A DNA stretch of 64,000 bases. Source: Kribbella amoyensis. Its GTDB lineage: Bacteria > Actinomycetota > Actinomycetes > Propionibacteriales > Kribbellaceae. Position 1 is the first letter of the stretch. Each line of letters starts with the position of its first letter. Position numbers and translations under genes: made by a program. The stretch lies in assembly GCF_007828865.1 (NCBI RefSeq), contig NZ_VIVK01000001.1, positions 3,534,001 to 3,598,000 of the forward strand, given 5' to 3'. Below, piece after piece: positions 25,462 through 33,650 of this stretch. Under the pieces are notes generated by a model, which was not told where the DNA came from, did no database searches, and saw nothing but the letters and a program-made list of their open reading frames with translations.

Positions 25462-26640
25462 ATGTCCAGCACTGTCCGTGCTGGGAGCTACCGTGACGTC
25501 TTCTTGTTGCCGTCGGCCCTGCGCACCTTCGCGCCCGCGCTGGCCGGCCGGCTGGCGTACGGTCTGCTCCCGCTGTCCGCTTTGTTCACCGTTCAACAAC
25601 GCACCGGGTCGTTCGCGATCGCCGGTGCCGCGACCGCCGGCTTCGGGCTGGCGTCGCTCTCGATGCCGTACAAGTCGCGCCTCGTCGACCGGTACAGCCA
25701 GCGCCGCGTCCTCCCCGGTCTCGCCCTGGTCTGCGCGGCCGGCCTGATCCTGCTCACGGCGATCCCGACCACGAACGCCGCCGCTCTGGTTGCCTTGACC
25801 ACCGGGTCCGGGGTGTTCGCACCACCACTCGGACCGTCGATGCGCGCGTCCTGGCGACGGCTCACCGAAGGCACCGAGCTCAAGGAACGCGCCTACGCCC
25901 TGGACGCGATCTGCGAGGAGTCGCTGTACCTGCTCGGGCCGCTGCTCGCCGGGTTCCTGATCAGCCTCTGGTCCGCCCCGGTCGCGCTCACCGCGACCGC
26001 GGCACTTCTTGCCGTCGGCACCTTCCTGATGGTCACGTCCCCGGTCACGCGGCACACCGAGGAGCCGGCCCGGTCCCGGCATCCGCTCGGACCACTCACC
26101 CTCCCGGCGCTCCGCCGGATCCTGCTGGTCATCCTGGTCACCGCCTCGGGGATCAGCGTGGCGTACCTGTGCCTCGCCGGGGTCGCGGCCGGGCAGGGGC
26201 ATCCGGGGGCGACCGGGTTCCTCGAGGCGGGGATCGGGTTGGGCAGCGTGGTCGGGGGACTGCTGTGGGCACGGCGGCAGCACACACGGTCGTCGTGGAC
26301 CCACCTCGCCGGGCTGATCGGCGTACTGGCTGCCGGGTTGCTGGCGGCATCGACGACGACGAACCTGGTCCTGCTCGGCGTGGTGATGGCCGCCGCGGGA
26401 GTCGCGGTGGCGCCGTTGTTCGTGGTGTCGTACCTGGCCGCGGACGAGCTGACGCCGCCGGACCAGCGGACCGAGGCGAGTACGTGGATCAACACCGCGA
26501 ACAACCTCGGCAGCTCGGCCGGCGCCTCCCTGGCCGGGCTGGCGATCGATCGCTCCGGCCCGGCGCTCGGGTTCGTCGCCGGGGGAGTGCTGCTGGCTCT
26601 GACCAGCCTGACGCTCGCCCTCGGCCGCCGGCGCGCCTGA
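25462..26640 (+). CDS. MFS transporter (12-TM, efflux type)
   Basis: 392 residues, about 12 transmembrane helices. A motif-A-like loop is SMPYKSRLVDRYSQRRVLP, with the usual GxLaDrxGrr heavily modified. No sugar-transporter motifs are seen. FAPPLGPSMRASWRRL and RTEASTWINTANNLGSSAGASLAG resemble actinobacterial drug or metabolite exporters. CAGGAG lies just before ATG 25462. The 75-base leader with a short uORF suggests antibiotic-responsive expression. It is divergent from the sugar importer and convergent with the PfkB kinase. Confidence 0.82.
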   Translation: MSSTVRAGSYRDVFLLPSALRTFAPALAGRLAYGLLPLSALFTVQQRTGSFAIAGAATAGFGLASLSMPYKSRLVDRYSQRRVLPGLALVCAAGLILLTAIPTTNAAALVALTTGSGVFAPPLGPSMRASWRRLTEGTELKERAYALDAICEESLYLLGPLLAGFLISLWSAPVALTATAALLAVGTFLMVTSPVTRHTEEPARSRHPLGPLTLPALRRILLVILVTASGISVAYLCLAGVAAGQGHPGATGFLEAGIGLGSVVGGLLWARRQHTRSSWTHLAGLIGVLAAGLLAASTTTNLVLLGVVMAAAGVAVAPLFVVSYLAADELTPPDQRTEASTWINTANNLGSSAGASLAGLAIDRSGPALGFVAGGVLLALTSLTLALGRRRA

Positions 26641-26651
26641 TCGGCGTACGT

Positions 26652-26691
26652 CCGTTGAGCCCGCCGGTCGTTGTGCCGGCGGGTTCAACGG
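26652..26691. terminator. Bidirectional hairpin terminator
   Basis: CCGTTGAGCCCGCCGG (26652-26667) pairs with 26676-26691 with one G-T wobble across an eight-base loop, midway between the convergent MFS and PfkB stops. Confidence 0.65.
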
Positions 26692-26700
26692 GCTCGGCGG

Positions 26701-27750
26701 TCAGGCGTCGGAGAGGCGGGCGATCGTCGCGCCGGCGCGGCGGACGATCGGGACCGGGCCGGCCGGGAGGACGTCGCCGATGAAGGTGTAGTGCCGCAGT
26801 ACCTCGGGGTCGACGTCGCCGGGACGGTGCCGGCTGTGGTCGCGGACCCAGTCGATGATGTCGCCCCAGCCCGGCGCCGCCAGCGAGCCGCCGAAGTGCT
26901 GCACCGACAGCCCCGCGCACAGGTTCCCGAACGCGAGCCGATGAGCGAGCGGCCAGCCGCGCAAGGTACCGAGGACGAGCGAGGCGAGGAAGACGTCGCC
27001 CGCGCCGGTCGGGTCGTACGAACGCACCGGCAGCGCGGGGACCTCTTCCTCCTCGCCGGTGGTCGAGTCGATCGCCAGCACCCCGTCGGACCCGTTCGTC
27101 ACGACGGCCAGCGGGACCCGTTCGGCCAGCTTGTGCAGCGCCGCCTTCGGGGTGTCGGTCCTGGTGTACGCCATCGCCTCGCCCGCGTTCGGCGTGAACG
27201 CGTGGAAGCCGTCGAGCACGTCGAGCACCGCGGGGGACCAGGTGTCGGTCGGGTCCCAGCCGACGTCGCCGAACAGCAGCGCGCCCGACTCGCGGACCTC
27301 GATCGTCCAGTCCGGCAGTTCCTCGGCCACCGGGACGATCGCGGACCGGGTCAGCAGGCCAGGCCCGACCAGCTTGCTCGGATCACCGGGCGCCTCGTGG
27401 GCGTGGGTCACCATCGCCCGGTCCCGGTCGATCGACATCGACACCGTGACCGGCGAGTGCCAGTGCCCGATCCGGCGCGAGTGGCTCAGGTCGACGCCCT
27501 CCTGGTCGGCCAGGGTGCGCCAGCAGAAGTCGGCGTACACGTCGTCGCCGAAGACGGCCGCCAGTCCGCTGCGCAGGCCGAGCCGGCTGGCCGCGATGGC
27601 GAAGTTCGCGACGCCGCCCGGGCACGATCCCATCCCCTCGGCGAAGATCTCGGTCCCGGTGGTCGGGGCCGATTCCAGCCCGGTCATCACGATGTCGAGG
27701 AACACGGTCCCCTGCACGAACACGTCGTACCGCGCCGGGTCGTCGGTCAC
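26701..27750 (-). CDS. PfkB-family carbohydrate kinase
   Basis: 349 residues from GTG 27750, chosen because GGGGGAG lies nine bases before it; the in-frame ATGs at 27804 and 27807 lack such a site. PfkB signature 1 is GGVANFAIAASRLG (45-58), and signature 2 is DPTGAGDVFLAS (246-257), with catalytic Asp252 and its anion hole. The family phosphorylates sugars or nucleosides such as ribose, fructose derivatives or adenosine. No sugar-specific neighbour identifies the substrate. Confidence 0.87.
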   Translation of the reverse strand: MTDDPARYDVFVQGTVFLDIVMTGLESAPTTGTEIFAEGMGSCPGGVANFAIAASRLGLRSGLAAVFGDDVYADFCWRTLADQEGVDLSHSRRIGHWHSPVTVSMSIDRDRAMVTHAHEAPGDPSKLVGPGLLTRSAIVPVAEELPDWTIEVRESGALLFGDVGWDPTDTWSPAVLDVLDGFHAFTPNAGEAMAYTRTDTPKAALHKLAERVPLAVVTNGSDGVLAIDSTTGEEEEVPALPVRSYDPTGAGDVFLASLVLGTLRGWPLAHRLAFGNLCAGLSVQHFGGSLAAPGWGDIIDWVRDHSRHRPGDVDPEVLRHYTFIGDVLPAGPVPIVRRAGATIARLSDA

Positions 27751-27842
27751 GATGTACAGCTCCCCCACTTGTCGGTGGTGCGTGGTCTGCTCTCTTCGTA
27801 GCATCATCGACCGGTCAAGACCACGGATTTGGGAGGACGCGA

Positions 27843-27866
27843 GTGAGTACTGGGGTGTGTTCGTGA
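27843..27866 (+). CDS. Possible coupled leader peptide (7 codons)
   Basis: GTG 27843 has a strong GGGAGG six bases upstream and encodes MSTGVCS before TGA 27864-27866. The stop overlaps GTG 27863, the likely start of the following membrane-protein frame. The best ribosome-binding site thus serves this short ORF, suggesting translational coupling. It may also be a coincidence. Confidence 0.35.
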   Translation: MSTGVCS

Positions 27867-28243
27867 TTCCGACCTGGATCTCGGTGGTGGGTGTGATCGT
27901 CACCGTGCTGAGCCCGTTCCTCGCGCTGGGCGGCGTCGTCCTCGGCGGGTACCTGACCCGCAAGTCCGATCGCGAGCTGGACGTCTGGCGGCATCGCGAG
28001 GAGACGATGCGGATGGTCCGCTGGTCGGTCGAGCAGATCCTGGAGGGCACCGACGCGGGCACCGACGCCGGGGTCGTCACGCTCCGTTCACTGATGCGCT
28101 CCGAGCTGTTACAGCCCGAGGACTACGATCTGGTCGCCGCGCTGACCGCCTCGGTAGCGATCGACCGGGTCGGGGCGGACGCGTACGCTGATCTTGCGGA
28201 CGCGGACACGATGATTGTGGAAGGAGAAGGCGCCGATGGCTGA
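27863..28243 (+). CDS. Small membrane protein of unknown function
   Basis: 126 residues if started at GTG 27863 (GTG 27857 is an alternative). One N-terminal transmembrane segment (about 5-33, WISVVGVIVTVLSPFLALGG) is followed by a cytoplasmic, charged, helical domain (YLTRKSDRELDVWRHREE). Its stop overlaps the ATG of the next tiny gene. I do not recognise a family. Promoter and start are unusual: the good ribosome-binding site precedes a seven-codon ORF whose stop overlaps this start. Confidence 0.6.
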   Translation: MIPTWISVVGVIVTVLSPFLALGGVVLGGYLTRKSDRELDVWRHREETMRMVRWSVEQILEGTDAGTDAGVVTLRSLMRSELLQPEDYDLVAALTASVAIDRVGADAYADLADADTMIVEGEGADG

Positions 28244-28400
28244 GAAGAAGAAGGTGACGGTCACCCGTCAAGCCGTCGAGCTCGCCCGCCTCCACGTAGA
28301 AGCAGCCCGCCGGGCCGGCCGCAAACCGGAACCAGGCCTGGCCCGGATAGCCGACGCCCGCCCCGACCCAGACCCAGGCGCCACCCCAGCCCCAGCCTGA
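28236..28400 (+). CDS. Small basic hypothetical protein
   Basis: 54 residues starting MAEKKKVTVTRQAVELARLH, with GGAGAAGG just upstream of ATG 28236 and a short overlap with the previous stop. There is a Lys/Arg-rich helix, then a Pro/Asp-rich tail (PDPDPGATPAPA). There are no membrane segments or Cys. It is probably co-transcribed with the membrane protein before it. Function unknown. Confidence 0.55.
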   Translation: MAEKKKVTVTRQAVELARLHVEAARRAGRKPEPGLARIADARPDPDPGATPAPA

Positions 28401-28528
28401 ACCCTCGCGAGAGGCGCCAGGATCACGGTGGTGTCCAGGACGTAGGACGTCCGGGGTGGTGGTTCGCCGGGTATCGGACGTGGGATGGGCGTTTGGCATG
28501 TCTGTCCTGAGCACGTTCCGGTTGCCCC

Positions 28529-28534
28529 TAGACT
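28529..28534 (+). promoter_or_regulatory. -10 element upstream of ftsE
   Basis: TAGACT matches the actinobacterial TANNNT -10 consensus, about 80 bases before the ftsE GTG. It is the best candidate promoter for the ftsEX operon; no clear -35 is visible. Confidence 0.45.
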
Positions 28535-28615
28535 GAGCGGCGGCCGCTTCGGCGGCGTACGGTGCTCGACCGGCCGCGCGCTGCTCCCTGTTCCCGACCA
28601 CGGCCGGAATAGCCC

Positions 28616-29305
28616 GTGATCCGCTTCGAGAATGTTTCCAAGACGTACGAGGGCCAGTCCAAGCCGGCCCTGCTGAACGTGAACGTCGAGATCGAGAAGG
28701 GCGAGTTCGTCTTCCTCGTCGGGACCTCCGGGTCCGGCAAGTCGACGTTCCTGCGTCTCGTGCTGCGCGAGCACCGGACCTCCAAGGGCCACATCATGGT
28801 CGCCGGCAAGGACCTGAACCGGCTCGCGAGCTGGCGGATCCCGCAGATGCGCCGCCAGATCGGCACCGTGTTCCAGGACTTCCGGCTGCTGCCGAACAAG
28901 ACCGTCTCCGAGAACGTCGCGTTCGCCCTGCAGGTGATCGGCAAGCCGCGCTCGCACATCCGCAAGACCGTGCCCGAGGTGCTCGAGCTGGTCGGCCTGG
29001 ACGGCAAGGAGGACCGGCTCCCCGACGAGCTGTCCGGCGGCGAGCAGCAGCGGGTCGCGATCGCCCGGGCGTTCGTGAACCGGCCGATGATCCTGATCGC
29101 CGACGAGCCGACCGGAAACCTGGACCCCGGCACGTCGGTCGGCATCATGAAGCTGCTGGACCGGATCAACCGCACCGGCACCACCGTGGTGATGGCGACC
29201 CACGACGTGTCGATCGTCGACCAGATGCGCAAGCGCGTGATCGAGCTGGAGAACGGCCATGTCGTCCGCGACGAGTCGCGCGGCGTCTACGGCTACCAGC
29301 ACTGA
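28616..29305 (+). CDS. ftsE: Cell division ATP-binding protein FtsE
   Basis: 229 residues, full length. Walker [10 protein letters not shown] (36-44), Q-loop Gln87 (VFQDFRLLP), signature LSGGEQQ (139-145), Walker B ILIADEP (159-165) and switch His196. [18 protein letters not shown] is diagnostic of FtsE among ABC ATPases. With FtsX it forms the FtsEX complex that, at the septum, uses ATP hydrolysis to activate peptidoglycan hydrolases rather than to transport. It starts at GTG 28616 without an obvious Shine-Dalgarno and heads the ftsE-ftsX operon. Confidence 0.97.
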   Translation: MIRFENVSKTYEGQSKPALLNVNVEIEKGEFVFLVGTSGSGKSTFLRLVLREHRTSKGHIMVAGKDLNRLASWRIPQMRRQIGTVFQDFRLLPNKTVSENVAFALQVIGKPRSHIRKTVPEVLELVGLDGKEDRLPDELSGGEQQRVAIARAFVNRPMILIADEPTGNLDPGTSVGIMKLLDRINRTGTTVVMATHDVSIVDQMRKRVIELENGHVVRDESRGVYGYQH

Positions 29306-29324
29306 GACAGGGACTGACTGACTG

Positions 29325-30236
29325 ATGCGCTTGAACTACATCCTCTCCGACCTCGGGATCGGCCTGAAGCGGAACCTGTCGATGACGATCGCGGTCGTCG
29401 TCACCATCTGGGTCTCGCTGTCGCTGTTCGGCAGCGCGTTGCTCGCCCGCGAGCAGGTCGACCTGATGAAGGGCAACTGGTACGACAAGATCCAGATCTC
29501 GATCTTCCTCTGCACCAAGGACTCCGGCGGCCGCGGCTGCTCCGGCGCCGAGGTGACCACGGAGCAGAAGAACCGGATCAAGCAGGTGATCGAGTCCAGC
29601 CCGGACACCGCGCCGGAGGGCGTCTTCGGCGAGTCGAAGAAGGAAGCCTTCGAGCAGTTCAAGAAGCTCTACAAGGACTCGCCGATCGTCAGCACGGTCA
29701 CCGAGGACCAGATGCAGGAGTCGTACCGGGTCAAGCTGAAGGACCCACAGCGGTACCAGAACCTGGTCAGCGCGGTCGCCGGTCTGCCCGGCGTGGACAC
29801 CGTCCAGGACCTGAGACAGTATCTCGATCCACTCTTCAAGGCGCTGAACGGCTTGCAAGTCGGCGCCCTGGTGGCGGCCGCGTTGCTGCTGGTCGCCGCG
29901 CTGATGCAGATCTCGAACACGATCCGGCTGGCCGCGTACGCCCGCCGGCGGGAGATAGGCATCATGCGCCTGGTGGGCGCCTCGAACTTCTACATCCAGC
30001 TACCGTTCCTGCTGGAAGCGGTGCTGGCGGCCCTGATCGGTGCGGTCCTTGCCTGCGGCACCCTCTGGGTCGGCGTGTACTTCGTGGTCATGCAGCGCGC
30101 CCAGGAGACGTTCCGGGTCTGGCAGTGGGTCGGCGCGGCCGAGACCTTCCAGGCGACCGTGATCATGGTGGTCGTCGGGCTGGTGCTCGCGGTGGTTCCG
30201 ACATTCCTGACAACGCGGAAATACCTCAAAGTCTGA
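29325..30236 (+). CDS. ftsX: Cell division membrane protein FtsX
   Basis: 303 residues. Four transmembrane helices lie at about 20-41, 178-197, 226-250 and 274-294. A large outer domain (about 43-176) between the first two helices should contact a peptidoglycan hydrolase. Two cysteines close together in that domain (63 and 72) could form a disulfide. IGIMRLVGASNFYIQLPFLLEA is the conserved FtsX coupling region. It follows ftsE by 19 bases, and the gene after it encodes an exported coiled-coil M23 hydrolase, the natural candidate partner. Confidence 0.96.
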   Translation: MRLNYILSDLGIGLKRNLSMTIAVVVTIWVSLSLFGSALLAREQVDLMKGNWYDKIQISIFLCTKDSGGRGCSGAEVTTEQKNRIKQVIESSPDTAPEGVFGESKKEAFEQFKKLYKDSPIVSTVTEDQMQESYRVKLKDPQRYQNLVSAVAGLPGVDTVQDLRQYLDPLFKALNGLQVGALVAAALLLVAALMQISNTIRLAAYARRREIGIMRLVGASNFYIQLPFLLEAVLAALIGAVLACGTLWVGVYFVVMQRAQETFRVWQWVGAAETFQATVIMVVVGLVLAVVPTFLTTRKYLKV

Positions 30237-30296
30237 CCCGGGTGACTTATCGTGCTTCGGTAGCACGACAACTCAACCCAGAGCAAGGGGTCGACT

Positions 30297-31727
30297 GTGG
30301 TTTCGCCCTTCCCCGGTGCGGACCCGCGTGAGCGGGCGAGCATCCAGCGAGACGACAGCATCGGCGCCACCGCCACACCGAGCGGACGGTCGCGTACGCG
30401 ACCGCCCGGCCGGCAGACGCTTGTCGCCGCTTGCTGCCTTGTCCTGTCCCTGACCGCCGGAGCCCTGGCGGTGGTGCCGTCTGCCCAGGCGGAGCCACCG
30501 GATCCCCAGGCCAAGAAGAAGCAGCTGGACTCGCAGATCAACCAGTCCAAGGCCGATCTGCACGAGTCGTACGACCAGCTGTCCAAATCCGTTGCCGCGT
30601 ACAACAGCGCCGAGGCGCAGTACAAGGCCGTCCAGGCGAGGTACGCCGCGGCACAGGGCAAGCTGGCCGCCGCGAAGGCCGCCGATGTGGTTGCCGCGAA
30701 CAAGCTCAAGGCGGCCGAGCAGGCGCTGACGACGGCCCAGGGCAACGTCGCCGACGGTGAGAAGGCGATCGCCGAGAAGACCCAGCTCGCCGGGCGTGCG
30801 GTCCGGTCGGCGTACCAGCAGCAGAACAGCCTGGTCGGGCTGTCCATCGTGCTGCGCGGCGCGTCGCCGACCGACCTGGCCACCGGGATGCAGGTCCAGC
30901 GCAACGTGTTCGGCATCCAGGGCAAGGTCATCACCGGCCTGAACAACGCCCAGGCGCAACTCGCGAACAAGCGGGCCAAACTCGCCGAGGCGGAGCGCCA
31001 GGTCGCCGCGCAACGCGCCGAGGCGGCCCGGACCGTCCAGGAGGTCACCCGGCTCACCCAGCAGGTGGCGGCCGACAAGGCGGCGGCCGCGCAGGTCACG
31101 GCCACCCGGATGGTGGCGTACCAGGCGGCGGAGAAGGACAAGAACGCCGAACTGTCCCACTACAACTCGCTGGTCGCCGAACGCGGCCGGGTCGAGCAGA
31201 TCCTGATCGCCCGGGCCCGGGCCGAGAAGGCCGCGGCCGCTCGCCGGAAGGCCGCCAAGGAGGCTGCCGAACGCGCGAAGGCGAAGAAGGAGAACCGGCC
31301 ACCGCGCCCGGTCCCGGACGACCCGGGCAACGACGGTGGGCTCAGCTTCCCGATCAACACCTACATCACGTCGCCGTACGGGATGCGGTTCCACCCGATC
31401 CTGAAGTACTGGAAGCTGCACGACGGGACCGACTTCGGCGCCGGCTGCGGCACGCCGATCCGCGCGGCCGCGAGCGGTACCGTCACCGACCGGTACTACA
31501 ACGGCGGGTACGGCAACCGGATCTTCATCTCCCACGGCGTCATCGGCGGCGACTCGATCACCACCGTGTACAACCACCTGTCGCGGTATAAGGCCAGGGT
31601 CGGCCAGCACGTCCGCAAGGGCCAGGTGATCGGCTACGTCGGCAGCACGGGGTACTCGACCGGCTGTCACCTGCACTTCATGGTGTACCGCGACGGCCGG
31701 GTGGTTAACCCGATGAAGTACCTGTAG
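30297..31727 (+). CDS. Exported coiled-coil M23 peptidoglycan endopeptidase (FtsEX partner candidate)
   Basis: 476 residues from GTG 30297 (AAGGGG upstream). A signal segment at about 41-65 ends PSAQA, followed by a long Ala/Lys/Gln-rich coiled coil (about 70-345) and a C-terminal M23 domain. Zinc ligands are seen in LHDGTD (HxxxD, about 375-379) and GCHLHF (HxH, about 455-458). This EnvC-like layout, coiled coil plus LytM/M23, next to ftsEX strongly suggests that the FtsX outer loop activates it at the septum. All catalytic residues appear present, so it should be an active DD-endopeptidase. Confidence 0.9.
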   Translation: MVSPFPGADPRERASIQRDDSIGATATPSGRSRTRPPGRQTLVAACCLVLSLTAGALAVVPSAQAEPPDPQAKKKQLDSQINQSKADLHESYDQLSKSVAAYNSAEAQYKAVQARYAAAQGKLAAAKAADVVAANKLKAAEQALTTAQGNVADGEKAIAEKTQLAGRAVRSAYQQQNSLVGLSIVLRGASPTDLATGMQVQRNVFGIQGKVITGLNNAQAQLANKRAKLAEAERQVAAQRAEAARTVQEVTRLTQQVAADKAAAAQVTATRMVAYQAAEKDKNAELSHYNSLVAERGRVEQILIARARAEKAAAARRKAAKEAAERAKAKKENRPPRPVPDDPGNDGGLSFPINTYITSPYGMRFHPILKYWKLHDGTDFGAGCGTPIRAAASGTVTDRYYNGGYGNRIFISHGVIGGDSITTVYNHLSRYKARVGQHVRKGQVIGYVGSTGYSTGCHLHFMVYRDGRVVNPMKYL

Positions 31728-31735
31728 GCGTCTGG

Positions 31736-31741
31736 GATACT
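31736..31741 (+). promoter_or_regulatory. -10 element, leaderless smpB start
   Basis: GATACT lies six bases before the smpB ATG (31748), and no Shine-Dalgarno is present, so smpB may have its own leaderless promoter just behind the M23 gene. Confidence 0.45.
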
Positions 31742-31747
31742 GGCCGG

Positions 31748-32221
31748 ATGGTGAAACAGACCGGCCAGAAGCCGATCGCGCAGAACCGCAAGGCGCGACA
31801 CGACTACCACATCGACGACGTGGTGGAGGCCGGACTCGTGCTGACAGGGACCGAGGTGAAATCCCTGCGGCTGGGTCGGGCCTCCCTCGTCGACGCCTTC
31901 GCGGCCGTCCGCGGGAACGAGCTCTGGCTGCAGAACATGCACATCCCGGAGTACACCCACGGCACCTGGACCAACCACGACCCCCGCCGCACCCGCAAAC
32001 TCCTCCTCCACCGCGACGAGCTCCAGAAGCTGATCAAATCGGTCGAGCAGGACGGCGTGACGCTGGTCCCGCTCTCCCTGTACTTCAAAGACGGCTACGC
32101 CAAGGTCGAGCTGGCGACGGCGCGAGGCAAGAAGGACTACGACAAGCGGCACGCCCTGGCCGAGCGGCAGGCCAGCCGCGAGGCACAGCGAGCGCTGTCG
32201 GACCGGAGCCGGGGGCGGTAG
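31748..32221 (+). CDS. smpB: SsrA-binding protein SmpB
   Basis: 157 residues, normal length. Conserved blocks: [41 protein letters not shown], and the C-terminal basic tail [17 protein letters not shown], which enters the mRNA channel. SmpB binds tmRNA and delivers it with EF-Tu to stalled ribosomes (trans-translation). Its RNA partner ssrA lies about 1 kb downstream on the same strand, separated by a DUF1707 gene. Confidence 0.97.
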   Translation: MVKQTGQKPIAQNRKARHDYHIDDVVEAGLVLTGTEVKSLRLGRASLVDAFAAVRGNELWLQNMHIPEYTHGTWTNHDPRRTRKLLLHRDELQKLIKSVEQDGVTLVPLSLYFKDGYAKVELATARGKKDYDKRHALAERQASREAQRALSDRSRGR

Positions 32222-32280
32222 GCAGGCTGAGACCTCGGACAGCAGGCTGAGACCTCGGACCGCATGCCGGGACGACGGAC
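32222..32280. repeat. Short tandem repeat (20-bp period)
   Basis: GCAGGCTGAGACCTCGGAC occurs at 32222-32240 and again at 32242-32260, with a degenerate third unit at 32262-32280. It begins immediately after the smpB stop. No function is evident. Confidence 0.6.
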
Positions 32281-32294
32281 AACTCGTCGGGTCC

Positions 32295-32380
32295 GTGAAC
32301 AGCACGCGGTGACCGGGGACCGGGGGTTTCGGGACCTTGAACAGGTTATGTGGTGACCGCGGCCCCGAGTGCTTGTTCAC
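32295..32380. repeat. Imperfect palindromic repeat, family A copy 2
   Basis: 86 bp bounded by GTGAACA (32295-32301) and TGTTCAC (32374-32380), with outer arms that also pair further inward. Bases 32331-32383 match 15783-15835 at about 42 of 53 positions. It is intergenic between smpB and the DUF1707 gene. Confidence 0.6.
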
Positions 32381-32505
32381 GGTGGTCGCGCAGGTTGCCC
32401 GGTGCTGGGTGGAGCCCCGCGCGGTGGCCGGCCGGGGGTTGGCTCAGGGGTGGGTCCGGGCGGAACCCTATGGGTTGTGCGCGCGGTCGATTGCACAGTG
32501 GATTC

Positions 32506-33066
32506 ATGTCCACTTCAGAGCTGCTGGTGACGCCGGCCCAACGGGACCGTGCGGTCGAGATCCTGCAAGAGATGTATGCCGACGGCCGGCTGACCCACCT
32601 CGAGTTCGACACGCGGCTCGAGTTGGCGCTGAAGGCCCGTACCCGGGCCGAGCTGAACGGGTCCTTCGACGGGCTGATGTCCCGCCCGGTCCCCACCCAT
32701 GTCCCTGCTGCTTTCAGCCGGCCCGCGCCGGTGCAGAAGTACGACGGGCGGACGCGTGGCCTGGGGACGTTCACGCACTGGCTCGGGTACCCCACCTTCT
32801 TCGTCGGGCCGGCGCTCGTCGCAGCTGCCTCGGGGAAGGAGAATCCGGTGGTTCGCAAGCACGCCATCGAGGCGGTGAACTTCCAGCTCAGCGCGCTCGG
32901 CGTCTTCGCGCTGCTCGGCATCGTCACGGGTGTCACCGACGGGTTCACCGGGTTCCTGTTCCCGCTCGTCGGGCTGGTCTGGTTCGTGCTGACCGGGATC
33001 GGTGGGCTGGCCGCGCTGCTCGGGTCGGAGTTCCGCTACCCGTTCACCTTGCGGCTGATCAAGTGA
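32506..33066 (+). CDS. DUF1707 / DUF4870 membrane protein
   Basis: 186 residues from ATG 32506. The N-terminal SHOCT-like DUF1707 domain (about 6-58: RDRAVEILQEMYADGRLTH ... EFDTRLELALKARTRAEL) is followed by a DUF4870-type membrane part with three helices (about 90-180), including NPVVRKHAIEAVNFQLS, the family hallmark. Function is unknown; DUF1707 is common in actinobacterial membrane or envelope proteins. It lies between smpB and ssrA without an obvious functional link. Another DUF1707 gene is at 47323. Confidence 0.8.
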   Translation: MSTSELLVTPAQRDRAVEILQEMYADGRLTHLEFDTRLELALKARTRAELNGSFDGLMSRPVPTHVPAAFSRPAPVQKYDGRTRGLGTFTHWLGYPTFFVGPALVAAASGKENPVVRKHAIEAVNFQLSALGVFALLGIVTGVTDGFTGFLFPLVGLVWFVLTGIGGLAALLGSEFRYPFTLRLIK

Positions 33067-33122
33067 CGGCGGGTGACGGCCGCGCCGGGGAATCTCGGGT
33101 GCGGGCGTCGTGTTGGACCCTG

Positions 33123-33128
33123 TAGTGT
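33123..33128 (+). promoter_or_regulatory. Candidate -10 of ssrA
   Basis: TAGTGT (TANNNT) lies about 46 bases before the mature 5' end of tmRNA, consistent with a short processed leader. The -35 is not clear. Confidence 0.35.
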
Positions 33129-33173
33129 TGGTCTTCTGCGGCCCTCGGGTCGTAGGAGTTTGACAACTCAACA

Positions 33174-33553
33174 GGGGGTGAACGGTTTCGACTTTGGACG
33201 TACGTTTCAAGGGAAGCGGGCCGAGGATCCAGGGTTATCTCGTTAACGATCTCTGGAAACCAATAACTGCCAACTCTAAGTCGCGCAGTAGCTTCGCTCT
33301 CGCCGCCTGACGGCCTGAGCACTTAAAGAAGCGGTCAGCCCGGGGATGCTTCCGCCCCGGTTCCTGGCCTCAGCTAGGGAGCTTGCTTTGTTAGCCCGGT
33401 CACGGGGCTAGCACGGGACATCAACAGTGACTGAGTCCGTCAGCGACGTGTCTGTACGAGCGCTGGGACTGAGAAAACGCCACTACAGACTGCGCCCGGA
33501 GAAGTCTTGTTGCGACGCTGAAGGACGCGGGTTCGATTCCCGCCACCTCCACC
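33174..33553 (+). ncRNA. ssrA: Transfer-messenger RNA (tmRNA)
   Basis: The acceptor stem pairs GGGGGTG (33174-33180) with CACCTCC (33544-33550) and places the alanine-identity G-U wobble at the third pair. A T-arm GGGTTCGATTCCC precedes the 3' end. The tag frame starts at GCC 33269 and runs to TGA 33308-33310, encoding ANSKSRSSFALAA, whose FALAA end marks proteins for proteolysis. Pseudoknot-like GC helices fill 33310-33500. About 380 nt, normal for a one-piece tmRNA. It works with SmpB (31748) to rescue stalled ribosomes. Confidence 0.96.
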
Positions 33554-33572
33554 CCTGATGAAGTCGAACACG

Positions 33573-33603
33573 AGCCCCGGCAGCCCAGCTGCCGGGGCTT
33601 TGT
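33573..33603 (+). terminator. Rho-independent terminator of ssrA
   Basis: AGCCCCGGCAGC (33573-33584) pairs perfectly with GCTGCCGGGGCT (33588-33599) across a three-base loop and is followed by TTGT. It is 20 bases after the tmRNA end. Confidence 0.85.
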
Positions 33604-33650
33604 CATGCCCAGGTGGGAAGAGCGGGCCGTCGGCCGGGGTTGCGATCGGT

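Noticed and set aside
30250..30268. Terminator between ftsX and the M23 gene
   Set aside because: TCGTGCT/AGCACGA forms a small hairpin but has no T-tract and lies within the probable leader of the M23 gene; its role is unclear, so it is not listed.
33160..33165. TTGACA as -35 of ssrA
   Set aside because: It lies only nine bases before the mature tmRNA 5' end, too close to act as a -35 for it.
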